DNA of 64,000 nucleotides from Platycnemis pennipes (lineage: Eukaryota > Arthropoda > Insecta > Odonata > Platycnemididae), in the NCBI GenBank assembly GCA_933228895.1, contig OW121857.1, forward strand, positions 4,154,001 to 4,218,000, in the 5' to 3' direction. Position 1 is the stretch's first letter, and each line of letters starts with the position of its first letter. The position numbers and the translations under genes were made by a program. The notes under the pieces are model-generated. The model was not told the origin of the DNA, ran no database searches, and worked only from the letters and a program-made list of their open reading frames with translations. This document shows, in pieces, positions 33,905-44,420 of the stretch.

Positions 33905-36900
33905 TCACCCATAAAGGCCAATCGCCTTGCTAAAGGCCAGCAAGTCCCCGATGGGGATTTCCCTTACCTCCCTGGGTTCCAAAAATGGGGAACCCAGGTA
34001 CCTGTTTCGAGTCCTCATCACCGCAGGGCACTCGCATAGTATGTGGGATGTGGTTTCGTCCCCTTCTTCGCACCACCTGCATCTGGGGGAATCTACGATT
34101 CCCAGGAGGTGCAGGTGCCTCATCACCTGGTAGTGCCCCGTGAGGAGACCCACTACCGTTCGTAGTTGACCCCTGTTTAGTGACAGGAGTCTTTTGGCAA
34201 GCCCAGGCCTAGGCTCTTCAATGTGTAGTTTGGCCTGTCTAAGGCCTGGTGCAGCTCGCCAGATCTCAGAATGTCGGGCTAGCCCCCACATTCTAATTTC
34301 CGCCATCCCTACCGACGAAGCAATAGGTATGATTGGCTCTGGACCAACCGGATCTCGGCTGGAACCGGCCCTTGCCAGCTCATCAGCCATCTCATTTCCG
34401 GATATGCCTGCATGACCAGGCACCCAGAAGAGTTCCACCTTGCCGCATCTTGCTATATTATTGAGTGCCTCACGACACTCCTGCAGCAGCTGTGATTTGC
34501 ACCATGGCGATGTCAGAGCCTTTAGAGCTGCCTGACTGTCCGTGCATATGTGTATCGGTCTGTTAAACTTCCCGATCTCCTTAATAGCATACGCGCAGGT
34601 CAGAAGTGCATATACCTCCGCCTGGAACACCGTAGCATATTTTCCCAAAGGGATTGAGAGCTTTCTTTGTGTACTACAATTGTAGATGCCCGCTCCCGCT
34701 CTTCCTTCTTTCCTAGAGCCGTCCGTATACCATACCTCGGCCCCAGAGTGAAGTTCTTTCCCCTTTCCTCTAGCCCACTGTTCCCTATCCGGGAAGTGGG
34801 TTTTGAAGTAGGGGGGTGTTTGGTTGAACCTGGCTATCATTCCATCACTGCCCATCCCGAGGATGGGACTCGACTTCATGAGCTCCGTCCAAACCTGTCT
34901 ATGACCATAGGAACTTCCTTTGTCATACCACTGTCCCATACATTTGAGACGATAGGCTGCTGTCCTTGCCTGTACCTCAGCTTCCACATAAAGTGGAGGA
35001 AGGTTCAGCAGCGTTTCCAGAGCTAGAGTTGGGGTTGTTCTCATAGCCCCCGTAATGCCCATGCAGGCCATTCGCTGAAGGTGGTTCAGTTTATTCTCAG
35101 CAGTTTTGAGCCGGACTCTCTTCCACCACACTATAGAGCAGTACAGGAAACTAGGTTTAATGACTGCCGTATAAATCCATCTAGTGGCTTTTGGTTGAAG
35201 TCCCCATGTTTTACCAAGGGTCCTCCTGCACATCCATAAAGAGGCACAAGCTTTCTTTGCCTTGGTCTCCAAATGCTCTCCCCAGTTAAGCTTGGAGTCC
35301 AGAATAACTCCAAGATACTTGACCGATGGTGAGGGATGTAAAACCTTTCCCTGCAAGGAGGGAGGTCTAAAGCCCTCCATTTTCCTTTTATTGGTAAACA
35401 ATACAAGCTTGGTTTTCTCCGGATTTACAGTCAGCCCTGTTTCTGCACACCACCCCATTACCTTATCCAGGGCTTTCTGCATAAGTCCGGAGACAGTATC
35501 AAGGTATTTTCCAGTGATGAGTATAACTACATCATCTGCGTACCCCTGAGTGTATGCGCCAGTCTTATTCAATTTTAAGATAAGACTGTCGACTACCATA
35601 TTCCAGAGGAGTGGAGATAACACTCCTCCCTGAGGGCAGCCTCGAGTCACTGCCACCTTCATTGAACTGTCTCTCAAGACTACTTTGACAGTTCTCTGTT
35701 CCAACATGTGTCTAATCCAGCTCACAATGTGAGCATGGATGCCATGTCTTCCTGCAGCAATGCAGATTTGATCGAAGGACGTGTTATTAAATGCTCCCTC
35801 GACATCAAGAAATGCCCCCAGTCCGTACATTCCATGCTCCAGCACCCCCTCAATCCTGCTAACAAGATTGTGTAGCGCCGTCTCCACGGATTTTCCTTTC
35901 TGGTAGGCATGTTGATACAGGTGTAGGGGGTGATCTCTTAATGGTCCCTCCCTTATGTACCTGTCCACTATCTTTTCTAATGTCTTCAATAGAAAAGACA
36001 TAAGACTGATTCCTCGAAAGGAATCTGCTCTTGTGTAGTCCGTCTTACCCGGTTTAGGTATGAAGACCACCTTGGTGACCCTCCAGGCTTTTGGAACATA
36101 TCCATAAGCCAGGCATGAGCGAAATATTCTTACCATTGGAAGGAGGAGCAAATCCTGCCCTTCCTGAAGGAGTGCAGGAAATACCCCATCCTCCCCAGCA
36201 GCCTTAAAGGGGCTAAAGCTCATGATTGCCCATTTTGTAACTGAGTACGTCACGATGCTGGAGGAAAGTCTCCATTCCGTCCGAGCCGGACGGATGGGAT
36301 TCCTCCCATACTGCATCTCCCTCAACTCTCTGGAGCCTGGGAAGTGGGTCTCCAGCATTAGCTTTAACGCTTCCTTATCGGAAGACGTGAAGTCTCCCGA
36401 GGGAAGCAGTAGAGAACCCACCCCTGCTTCCGAGTCTTTTGATAGGATCTTATGAAGTCTCGCCATCTGTGGAACAGTCTCTACGCTCTCACAGAAGCCC
36501 CTCCATGAGTCCCTTTTACAGCGCTTAATTGCTGCTTTGTACCTCCGTTGGGCAACCTTAAAGTTTTCCCAATCCCGAGGCATTCTTGTCCTCTTTGCTT
36601 TATTAAAGAGTTTCCTAGTCCCTCTACGGAGACCGTCTAATTCTGCTCCCCACCAGGGCAATTTACACCCTTCCTTCCTGGTCATTAGGGGGCAGCTGTT
36701 TTCGTAGGATGTGATGATGCTATTCTGTAGATGCTCCACAGCAGCCTCCACCTCATCCACGTTTCTAAACTTGCACTGAGGTGCCCCCTCTAGGGCAGCT
36801 CCCAGCCTCTCTCGATATAGTCCCCAGTTGGTATTCCTGGGGTTTCTATATGTTATTTCCCTGTAATTGGATTCTAAAAGAGTGAAGAGTATGTGTCTGT

Positions 36901-37549
36901 GGTCGGACAAAGTTATCTCCCCTGACACTCTCCACCCATCAATCCTGTGCAGCAGAGAACTGGTGCACAGTGTAATGTCTATCACCTCCTGCCTAATGCT
37001 GTTTGCAAAGGTAGGTTGTGATCCTTTATTGAGTATTTGTAACTCCGTAGACATAAGGTACTCCAACAAGGACTCTCCTCTACCGTTGGTGCTCCCACTC
37101 CCCCACACAATGTGGTGCGAGTTAGCATCACAACCGATAATCAGGTCCCACTTGTTGGTCTTGCAGTGACTCACCAGCCTCTCCATCTCATTCGATGGTG
37201 GGGGAGCCGGTGAATCATATGGCAGATAAGAGGAGCAGACAACCACTCTCCTCCTATTCTCACCTTCCCCAAGGGTCAGCAGAACTACTGCCTGATCCCT
37301 CGTAGTAAATTCTGATAAATGTGTTGCATTTATCCCATTCACATAGATACAAGCTCTAGGTCTATCAACAGTGGTGCAGTAAAATACTTTACCCACAGTC
37401 ATACCTAGTCCTCTGACTCTGCCTTGGAAAGCCCAGGGCTCTTGAATCAGAGCTATCTTAACCTCACCTTTCGATAGGATCCTTTGCAGGACCCCCGAGG
37501 CAGCCCTGCTGTGCTGCAGGTTGGCCTGGAGCATGTCGATACCCGCCAT
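33905..37549 (-). CDS. LINE ORF2: endonuclease, reverse transcriptase, RNase H
   Basis: 1214 residues, intact. The APE-type endonuclease spans about 5-220 (ALIQEP, GCDANSHHIVWG, ITLCTSS, LSDHRHI), the catalytic Glu/Asp/His set that nicks target DNA. RT spans about 485-760: VVFIPKPGKTDYTRADSFRG, motif A FLDVEGAFN (~580), motif B RGCPQGGVLSPLLWN (~636), motif C YADDVVIL (~670) and VKYLGVILD. RNase H spans about 938-1065: YTDGSRKEGRAGAGIY, FQAEVYALLTCA, CTDSQAALKAL and WVPGHAGISGNEMADELA, so all four acidic positions and the His are present. A C-terminal CRWCEEGDETTSHILCECPA forms a CCHC-type finger (~1160). The start ATG lies two bases after the ORF1 stop (TAAGCATG), which suggests translation by termination-reinitiation. 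It makes the cDNA copy at the chromosomal target. Confidence 0.9.
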   Translation of the reverse strand: MAGIDMLQANLQHSRAASGVLQRILSKGEVKIALIQEPWAFQGRVRGLGMTVGKVFYCTTVDRPRACIYVNGINATHLSEFTTRDQAVVLLTLGEGENRRRVVVCSSYLPYDSPAPPPSNEMERLVSHCKTNKWDLIIGCDANSHHIVWGSGSTNGRGESLLEYLMSTELQILNKGSQPTFANSIRQEVIDITLCTSSLLHRIDGWRVSGEITLSDHRHILFTLLESNYREITYRNPRNTNWGLYRERLGAALEGAPQCKFRNVDEVEAAVEHLQNSIITSYENSCPLMTRKEGCKLPWWGAELDGLRRGTRKLFNKAKRTRMPRDWENFKVAQRRYKAAIKRCKRDSWRGFCESVETVPQMARLHKILSKDSEAGVGSLLLPSGDFTSSDKEALKLMLETHFPGSRELREMQYGRNPIRPARTEWRLSSSIVTYSVTKWAIMSFSPFKAAGEDGVFPALLQEGQDLLLLPMVRIFRSCLAYGYVPKAWRVTKVVFIPKPGKTDYTRADSFRGISLMSFLLKTLEKIVDRYIREGPLRDHPLHLYQHAYQKGKSVETALHNLVSRIEGVLEHGMYGLGAFLDVEGAFNNTSFDQICIAAGRHGIHAHIVSWIRHMLEQRTVKVVLRDSSMKVAVTRGCPQGGVLSPLLWNMVVDSLILKLNKTGAYTQGYADDVVILITGKYLDTVSGLMQKALDKVMGWCAETGLTVNPEKTKLVLFTNKRKMEGFRPPSLQGKVLHPSPSVKYLGVILDSKLNWGEHLETKAKKACASLWMCRRTLGKTWGLQPKATRWIYTAVIKPSFLYCSIVWWKRVRLKTAENKLNHLQRMACMGITGAMRTTPTLALETLLNLPPLYVEAEVQARTAAYRLKCMGQWYDKGSSYGHRQVWTELMKSSPILGMGSDGMIARFNQTPPYFKTHFPDREQWARGKGKELHSGAEVWYTDGSRKEGRAGAGIYNCSTQRKLSIPLGKYATVFQAEVYALLTCAYAIKEIGKFNRPIHICTDSQAALKALTSPWCKSQLLQECREALNNIARCGKVELFWVPGHAGISGNEMADELARAGSSRDPVGPEPIIPIASSVGMAEIRMWGLARHSEIWRAAPGLRQAKLHIEEPRPGLAKRLLSLNRGQLRTVVGLLTGHYQVMRHLHLLGIVDSPRCRWCEEGDETTSHILCECPAVMRTRNRYLGSPFLEPREVREIPIGDLLAFSKAIGLYG

Positions 37550-37551
37550 GC

Positions 37552-38991
37552 TTAGGCCCTCCCAGCACCATCTTCCTCCCCCAGCACCTTTTCCTTGGGG
37601 GGATGTTGGACCTTCCCGTCCTCAGAAGTATGGGGCTTCTCCTCAGCCCCATCCCTACCCAAAAGGGTCACCTCTACCTGCTGTAGGCCGATGGTTCCCT
37701 TGAAGTTTGGCGCTGTCAAGCACTTGATGGATGCTTCATCCACCCCCAGGACAAACCGAGTTCCCCGAGGGGTGTCGCACCTTTCATAAGGTCTCCATAG
37801 GGCTATTTGCAGCCCCGGATTGACCCTTTGTAACCTCCCCAGGAGGGTCTTGGTGTCCGGTTTACTACGCCCCGGCACCCAGATCATCACTCTTCTCCTC
37901 CTGATGAGTTTATCGGCATCCACAGCTTGGAAGATGGTCCCCTCAACCGGTCCCATCCTCTTTGCCGCTTCAACCAACCAGGCTGCCGAACGGTCGTCGT
38001 CACAGCTAATCTCGAGCGCCCCGTTTGCAAACCTGGTCCCCCGAAAGACAGGGAGGTCCTGGTCTTCTGGGACCTCGTCCCAGAGTCCTTCCAGTCTCCT
38101 CTCTATCTCCTCTTGCCATTCCTCTATCATCATCACCTGAGGATATCCTATTGGGATGATGGCCATTTTCTTAAAATTCCTGGACGCCTCTGCATATGAG
38201 GGCCGAGAACCAGTCTTTGCCCTCTTGGCGTCCTGAATCTTATTTGTAGGCGTACCCCCTGGGGTACGCCTCCTCTTTACAGAGGTGGGGGGAGTCTCTA
38301 TCGTCCCCACTCCCCGCCCCGGGGCCCCGCCAGCAGTCACACCAGCAGTACCCCCATGAGCAGGAGGGTCCGGCAGACTCTCACCACGTCCCCCCGCTCC
38401 CGGCTTTTTCCTCTTCCTCCTCCTGGCGGCACCAGTCCGCTTTCCTTCCGTAGTGAGCCTCTCCATTCTCTGAGAGACGCTCCCTAGGGTGTTAATGGAG
38501 GCCCCCGAGTCAGAGTCTACCCCTTTGGGGGGGGAGCCCCGACCCGGTGCCTCTTTAATGGTCGACTCCGAGGAGTCAGAAAGGTTGCCCATCTCCTCCA
38601 GGTGGGTGGGTAGGGATGGAACAATGGAGGCTGCGTCCTCATCGGGAGCCCCACAGGGGCTCACCGACAGTATCGCTTCCTCCATAGATAGGGATGGGGT
38701 AGTGGGGGCTGCGTCCTCACTGGGAGCCCCGCAGGGGCTCACCAGCAGTATCGCTTCCCCCACAGGTAGGGATGAGGTAGTGGAGGCCGCGTCCTCATTG
38801 GGAGCCCCGCAGGGGCTCTCCAACAGTATCGCTTCCTCCACAAGGGAAGTGAGACTACAAGAGTCCATTTTGAGAGTGTGCCTTTCAGCACCCTCCATAG
38901 CTCCCTCCACAACTCCCTCCATAACTCCCTCCATAACTCCCTCCATAGCTCCCTCCTTGGTTATTTGGTTGGTATCCATATTTGGTCCCAC
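37552..38991 (-). CDS. LINE ORF1 (Gag-like, DUF4780-type)
   Basis: 479 residues. The N-terminus contains short MEGV/MEGA repeats (about 14-35). Three 26-residue repeats follow, each with a core like EEAILLESPCGAPNEDAAS (about 51-130), then a basic, Gly/Pro-rich linker with a KRRKRKKPG-like cluster (about 187-265). The C-terminal half has the RNA-binding-type region RRRRVMIWVPGRSKPDTKTL, LQIALWRPYERCDTPRGTRF and VEVTLLGRDG, the DUF4780-like pattern found in ORF1 of LOA-group LINEs. No CCHC zinc knuckles were seen. ORF1 products of this kind bind element RNA and form the particle with ORF2. The frame is open throughout and directly precedes ORF2. The plus-strand 170-codon frame at 38489-39001 is its antisense shadow. 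Confidence 0.85.
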   Translation of the reverse strand: MGPNMDTNQITKEGAMEGVMEGVMEGVVEGAMEGAERHTLKMDSCSLTSLVEEAILLESPCGAPNEDAASTTSSLPVGEAILLVSPCGAPSEDAAPTTPSLSMEEAILSVSPCGAPDEDAASIVPSLPTHLEEMGNLSDSSESTIKEAPGRGSPPKGVDSDSGASINTLGSVSQRMERLTTEGKRTGAARRRKRKKPGAGGRGESLPDPPAHGGTAGVTAGGAPGRGVGTIETPPTSVKRRRTPGGTPTNKIQDAKRAKTGSRPSYAEASRNFKKMAIIPIGYPQVMMIEEWQEEIERRLEGLWDEVPEDQDLPVFRGTRFANGALEISCDDDRSAAWLVEAAKRMGPVEGTIFQAVDADKLIRRRRVMIWVPGRSKPDTKTLLGRLQRVNPGLQIALWRPYERCDTPRGTRFVLGVDEASIKCLTAPNFKGTIGLQQVEVTLLGRDGAEEKPHTSEDGKVQHPPKEKVLGEEDGAGRA

Positions 38992-39327
38992 GAGTAGCTA
39001 GGGAAATAAAGGGTCCACCCACACAGAGCCCCGCATGCGTGGGTAAGGCTAAATAAAACCGGAGGTCGCCCAGTATCCGGAGTCTCTCTGTTAGCGACTT
39101 CTTACCCTCCGCCCCGCAATGCGGTCACCCTAGGCACAGAGACGCACCGTGGTGTTGGGAGCTGTTTATCGACCGCCAGGTCTAGATCCGTCATGTTCAG
39201 CGATACCAGGGGCACCTCGTGGAGGATGTGGCTCTTCACCACGCATGACGGTCTTGGTGGTCCATAGGCATGGTCTGCCCTTGTCCCACCCTGGAGTCCC
39301 TTACTCCTTACCCCCCACGTTGCCACA

Positions 39328-39725
39328 ACAAATAAAAAGAGTTTTATTGCAACAGTGATTGATGCTTAAATTTTCATTAAATTCATCAAGCAATAGATGC
39401 AATTGACGATTATCTTTTATTCCCATTCTTTAAAGAGTAGAATCTTTCCTTCGGGGAGGGATATCCTTGTTATTATATCCAAATTCCGTCGTGTATTGCT
39501 TTCCGTTGGCGATTGTTGCGATTGTGTTGGATAGATTTCCGCTGGAAAGTAGACGGACTTCAACTTTGCTAATAGCTCGAACGTGGATCGATAGTGTTCG
39601 ACATGTGTCCAGTATCGACCTGAACTCGCATCGCAGTTGCTATTTACACATGCGAGTGGGGCTTAATAGTTGTTAGCAGTTGACTGTCATAGCAGTGAAC
39701 TGCTACGTGTAAACGCACCTTAAGG
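39328..39725. mobile_element. TIR element, right part
   Basis: Continues the element split by the LINE. It contains GCTATTTACACATGCGAG (compare CTATTTACACGTTGCC on the left) and GCAGTTGACTGTCATAGCAG, and ends GTGTAAACGCACCTTAAGG at 39725. The ~43-bp outer inverted repeat against 33674-33716 has only a few mismatches. No transposase. Confidence 0.55.
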
Positions 39726-40516
39726 GCAGAGGTCACCAATTACAAAGCCTCCACAAATTAAGGCTCCAAAAACTCTTAAAATTGGATGCAGCGTGTTCAC
39801 ATTCAATTTGCTCATAGAAAAATGAGACACATAGATAAATGAGTGGCAGATAGCACCAAGAAATGAAATCCCAAGCAGGGATTTCCTCATTCTAACTAAC
39901 AAGGTAAAATTATGGTATATATTATCAAAATTAAAGTTGTCACATGTCAGAAAATAGTGATACTAGTCTGTGAAGAATTGCTACGGTAATGACAATGAAT
40001 GAAATTAAACAAGCAGTTAATTCTGGCTAGAGCACTTACGATGATCCCCCATTGATTGGCCCATGTATTCAAAGAGCTAAGCTCAAATCTAGCCTGCTAT
40101 ATCAAAGGTAAGGGTGGAGGTTAAATAAAAGCCAAAAAATAAATGAATGGCTTGACAATAATCTTTGCCAATTAGCACAATCAAAAGCATAGTTCATTCA
40201 CCACCTTGCTCCATCAGTGCTGCAGAATCCAACTTTGGTTTTCCCACTCCTGTACACTCAACTAAATGGTCTGGCAGCATCAAATGTTTTTTTATTATCA
40301 TCTCAAGGAGACCTACCGCACTGGTTGACATTCAGATGAATTTTTAGACTCACCAATACCAATCCACCAATCAAAGTCGCTAAGACAGGTAATGTTAACT
40401 ACTCTCCTTACACTTTGGCCTGTGTAGATTTCACGTAACAACATCTCCAAAATTATGATATCTAAGTTAATTCTACACATTTTGGCAATATCTGGAAATA
40501 ATATATAGGTCCTTAG
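39726..40516. other. unassigned intergenic sequence
   Basis: No recognisable gene or repeat. Confidence 0.5.
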
Positions 40517-41640
40517 ACTGCTCATAGAGAAGAAAATGGAGAAGAACAAGCCGACATTCATTGCATTTATGGATTTAGAGAAGGCTTTCGAAAACGTGGA
40601 TTGGGATTCAATGCTTGGAATACTGAAGGGAATTGGAGTATCGTACAATGACCGAAGAATTATACACAGTTTGTATAAAAACCAAGTAGCGGTGATAAAA
40701 TCTGGACCCAGCTGTGAAGAAGCAAGAATAAGGAAAGGAGTGAGACAAGGCTGCGCACTGTCTTCCGTAATTTTTAACGTTTACATCAAGAGAGCCATCA
40801 ATGAAGTCAACGAGAAGTGTTCTGGAGTGAACATCCACTGAGAAACAATAAGCATGCCACGATTCGCTGATGGCATAGCTCTCATAGCAGAGACAGAGGA
40901 GGAGTTGAATAAGATGCTAACAACCATGGAAAGGACTATGGCCATACATCAGCTGAAGAACAATAAGAAGAAAACTAAGATGTTGGTTTGCAGCAAGAGA
41001 GAAGAGGCCAAAACCAACGTTATACTAGGAAAACAGAAACTGGAAGAGGAGAAAGAGTTCTGTTACCTGGGAAGCAGAGTAACCAACGATGGACGAAGAA
41101 AGAAAGAAATAGTTAGTAGAATAGCCCAGGCAAAGAGGGCATTCTATCAAAAGAAGAATATACTTACAGCTGGAAATACAAGCTTGGAAGTAAGGAAGCA
41201 ATTCATCAAAACGTATATCTGGAGTATGTTTCTTTACGGCAGTGAGGCATGGACAATGACAGCAGCGGAGAAGAAAAGGGTGGAAGCATTTGAAATGTGG
41301 TGCTACATAAGAATGCTGAAGATTACATGGAACGACCGAGTAAGTAATGAGGAAGTGCTAAGAAGAGTAGGAGAAAAGAGAAGTCTGCTGACAACTCTAA
41401 AAAGAAGAAGGGAAAACTTAATCGGCCATATCTTGAGACACGATGGCCTGATGAGAGGCCATCGTGTCTCAAGATATCATCGAGGGAAAAGTGAACGGGA
41501 AGATTGGAAAAGGCAGGCTTCGTATGAGATACATGGAACAGGTTGTGAAGAATGTAAAAGAGAAGAATTATGCCACAATGAAAAGGTTGGCCAATAGAAG
41601 AATCGAGTTGTAAGCTGCGTCAAACCAATTCTAGGATTGT
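40517..41640 (+). pseudogene. RTE-type LINE (family C) reverse transcriptase, 5'-truncated
   Basis: Frame 40536-40838 carries RT motif A FMDLEKAFENVDWDSM and motif B RKGVRQGCALSSVIFN. After a stop, frame 40854-41597 carries FADGIALIAE. The catalytic FADD is changed to FADG, which would abolish polymerase activity. LEEEKEFCYLGSRVTNDGR, IAQAKRAFYQKKNI, FLYGSEAWTMTAAEKKR and NLIGHILRHDGLMR follow. At 41457 a 21-bp inverted duplication shifts the frame; the true tail (NGKIGKGRLRMRYMEQ) is then read in another frame up to about 41610. Fragments of the same family lie at 24600 and 30513. No endonuclease is present. Confidence 0.8.
41428..41477. repeat. perfect 21-bp inverted repeat inside the RT pseudogene
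   Basis: 41428-41448 and 41457-41477 are exact reverse complements, separated by the 8-base loop TGATGAGA. The family C relatives have only the left arm followed by the tail, so the right arm is an inserted inverted copy. It changes the reading frame at this point. Confidence 0.85.
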
Positions 41641-42186
41641 TGACCAATGATGATGATGATGATGACTGGAAATAATGAATCCCATATAACAAGAAGCAAG
41701 ATACAAATCTAAAATTAGAAATGGAGCATATTAGCATTGACATAATGCACATCTTTAAATTTACTTCCATAAAAATCACCGAGAACTGACAACAGGGATT
41801 ACTGCCCCTTTATTCACTCCTTCAAGGTGAACAACACCGAAGATGACTGAAGTTGGTAGCAAGCAACATTTCAAGCAAATGGGTTGACCAATCGATATAC
41901 ACAGGAAGAAATATAGTATACAACATACGAAAAATTACTTCCAACTACCTACATTATTTTCCTTACTAGAGGTTGGTGATTTTCTATTCTAAGGCTTACA
42001 TACTTACATACCTACATAACTTGTTTTCGTGTATGTTGTTATCACAATTAGTAGCGGTAAGAATGTTGTGATTTTTTGTGGAGCTGAATCGGAGGGTAGA
42101 CATTGACCTTGCATATCATTACTATGCATGCATTGGCATTTTCCCCGTGCTCATGAGATTGAAAACATAACAGTCATGCATTGACA
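41641..42186. other. unassigned sequence with a short TGA microsatellite
   Basis: A (TGA)n run at about 41648-41667 follows the LINE end and may be its 3' tail. The rest is not recognised. Confidence 0.45.
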
Positions 42187-42993
42187 GGGTTTATAGGAAC
42201 CTGGAAAAGTCAGGTAAAATGAAAACGGCAATGGAAATCCTGGAAAAGTCAGTGAATTTATAGTGTGGTCTGGGAAAAATCGCAAAATGTTTAAATTTAT
42301 CAACTGAAAATGCCGAGAGATCAAAAACTGCACATAGGAGGGGAGGAGGAGGGTGAAGGGGAGGGGACGGCTGGTCTCGGGCCAGCTTCGCTGTGAAGGC
42401 AGCCCAGGGGCTGGAACTATTCTGGTTCCTTCTGGCTATAGCCTGCATGATTTGGTGAATAGATTGGCGAAAGGTGTGCAATTCATAATCTCATTTTCAT
42501 TCGCTAGCGATTTCGCCAGGAATGCTTCGCTTTGTCCCTCTGGTGACAAAAAAGTTATTCTCAGTCAAATTTGAAGTCACTTAGCTAAATTTGTAGAGTG
42601 ATGTGGGGAAGAAAAAATCAAGATTGATTCAAAGAGCTACTTTAACATGACATCAGGTTTGAAGGAAAAGCCAGGTTAGCCTTATTTGCATATCTTTTTC
42701 TGCAATTTAAACCCTTTCTGAAGGCATATCGATGTAAGGAATGATAATATTTATTTTGTGGACTTAAGTTGTTGATCTCTAATTACTGGAAGTTCATATG
42801 ATTAATATGAAAATAAACCTACAATTTTTCATAAGTTTAGACTTCTTTCCTTTCTCACTACCACTTTTATATCTATAGATGACCGAAATTTTGGAGTTTT
42901 CAGGCGCTCAAAAGTCAGGGAAAATCTCTAATAATGGTCTGGAGATCCTGGAAAAGTCAGGGAAAATGAAAATTCCTATAAATCCTAATTGAG
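42187..42993. mobile_element. possible TIR element of the GGAAAAGTCAGGGAAA type
   Basis: The left end GGGTTTATAGGAA and right end TTCCTATAAATCC are inverted. Just inside, both ends carry the motif CTGGAAAAGTCAGG (42198 and 42950; also about 42240). This motif is common in non-autonomous repeats of many animals. The interior (42190-42960) has no ORF. The target duplication is unclear. Confidence 0.4.
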
Positions 42994-43605
42994 TATGTAT
43001 GGCTCTTCAAGACACCAATCTCATTATGTGGAGCGTAGTATTTGGATGATTACTGATAGAATTGGACGTATGGAGGAGGTTTTGTAATTGTTAAATTTAA
43101 TGAAAATTTGGGCGGCTTCTTGAGTCCAGCCATTAAATTTATATAAGCCATATATAAACAACCATTTATAAATCCATATTGACAGTTGCTAATTATTGTG
43201 ACCCTTCACTACTGATGCTACTACTCTTTATAATGCACATATATAGGTACTATAAAAATAAACTCACTGAGGTGTTATTTAAATCAAATTTTCCACAAAA
43301 ATATTTTTAATAAACCTAATTTTGTATAATTTACTTTGTATTGATGTGCATTTTATGGAAAGATATGTACTCATAAAACAAATATACCACTCCAATATGC
43401 CAGTGAATTATTCATAAAATTGCTGTATAATTATTTTCACTGCCACATATTTTACATACAGTCTTAGAGTGCATTGAGTTTATGGAGAACCACAATATAA
43501 TGCATTAATTTAAAAGATGATGAATGAGGAGCACCTTAAAGGCTTTTCAAACTTCATTCTTGAATCGGGCAATGAAGTCAGCACACCAGGTGTGGATTAA
43601 AAGGG
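42994..43605. other. unassigned intergenic sequence
   Basis: AT-rich; no recognisable feature. Confidence 0.5.
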
Positions 43606-44420
43606 ATGGAGAACAACCCACAGGAATCATATAGTCTTTCCGAATTGGAAATGTTTCTCGATAACAAGTGTCAGATGTATGATAAAGACGTAGTTATGGG
43701 CGATTTTAAAATAAATTTTGCAAAAAAGGGTACCTACATAGTCACCTTTTGTTCAATGTCATACAAGGTAGAATCCTTAGTATCGTCCTGTCATTTCATA
43801 ATTGGCGTATACGCCCAATCCCGAAATGCTCAAGGCATTTAGACTAGCCTACCAGACCATCAGACTACAGACCAATAAGGTATCAACATTTCGCTACGAT
43901 TCTTGAACGAGCGGTACTCGAGCAACTGAATAATTTGTAGGTAATTGATTACCAGATACTAAATGCATGTCTATCTGGCTTTAGAATAGGTTACAGCGCT
44001 CAAAATAGCACTATTGAACATCACCGAAGACATAAGAGGAGCAATGGAAAAACGAGATATGTCACACTGTTCTGGTATTATTTGATTTCTCAAAAGCCTT
44101 CGAGATGGAAGCTGTTCATGTTTGCCCATGAGCTGCTCCTTCATAAGCTGACCAAATACAACCTTTCAAGGAGTTCAGTAGTAATTTTAATTGAAAGATT
44201 AATCTTACCTCAGCAACCGTGTCCATCTGTTGTAGGGCCTGATAATACACGTAACTGGATAAATAATTCCAGAGGCGTGGTTCTGGGTCCAGTCCTTAGC
44301 CCTCTTCTTTTCTCACTGTTCATAAATGATCTTCCCGAAGTAATTTCGCACTGTAAATACCATTTTTACGCTGATGCCTTCCAGATATGTACCTATATTT
44401 TCATTTGACGATACATGGCT
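43606..44420 (+). pseudogene. CR1/jockey-type LINE fragments (endonuclease and RT)
   Basis: Frame 43606-43842 includes YDKDVVMGDFKINFAKKGTY and FCSMSYKVESLVSS, an endonuclease-like MGDFN motif with a substitution. Frame 44082-44408 includes RGVVLGPVLSPLLFSLFIND and HCKYHFYADAFQIC, RT motifs B and C. The catalytic YADD appears as YADA, so it is dead. Sequence between them is shifted and partly deleted. The family is distinct from the other CR1 copies here. Confidence 0.6.

Larger units (their letters stand above)
33810..39315 (-). mobile_element. full-length two-ORF LINE (LOA/R1-like) with perfect 12-bp TSD
   Basis: CACGTTGCCACA is found at 33798-33809 and 39316-39327, exactly bounding 5506 bp. 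The unit contains a ~320-bp 5' UTR (39315-38992), ORF1 (38991-37552), ORF2 (37549-33905) and a ~95-bp 3' UTR ending near AATCTATCTA, without poly(A). The domain content (ORF1 with a DUF4780-like region; ORF2 with an APE-type endonuclease, RT, RNase H and Cys/His motif) fits the LOA/R1/I group of non-LTR elements. Both ORFs are uninterrupted and the target duplication is perfect, so insertion was recent. Confidence 0.85.

Noticed and set aside
38489..39001. 170-codon plus-strand ORF opposite LINE ORF1
   Set aside because: Antisense shadow of the repeat-rich ORF1; its repeats mirror those of ORF1.
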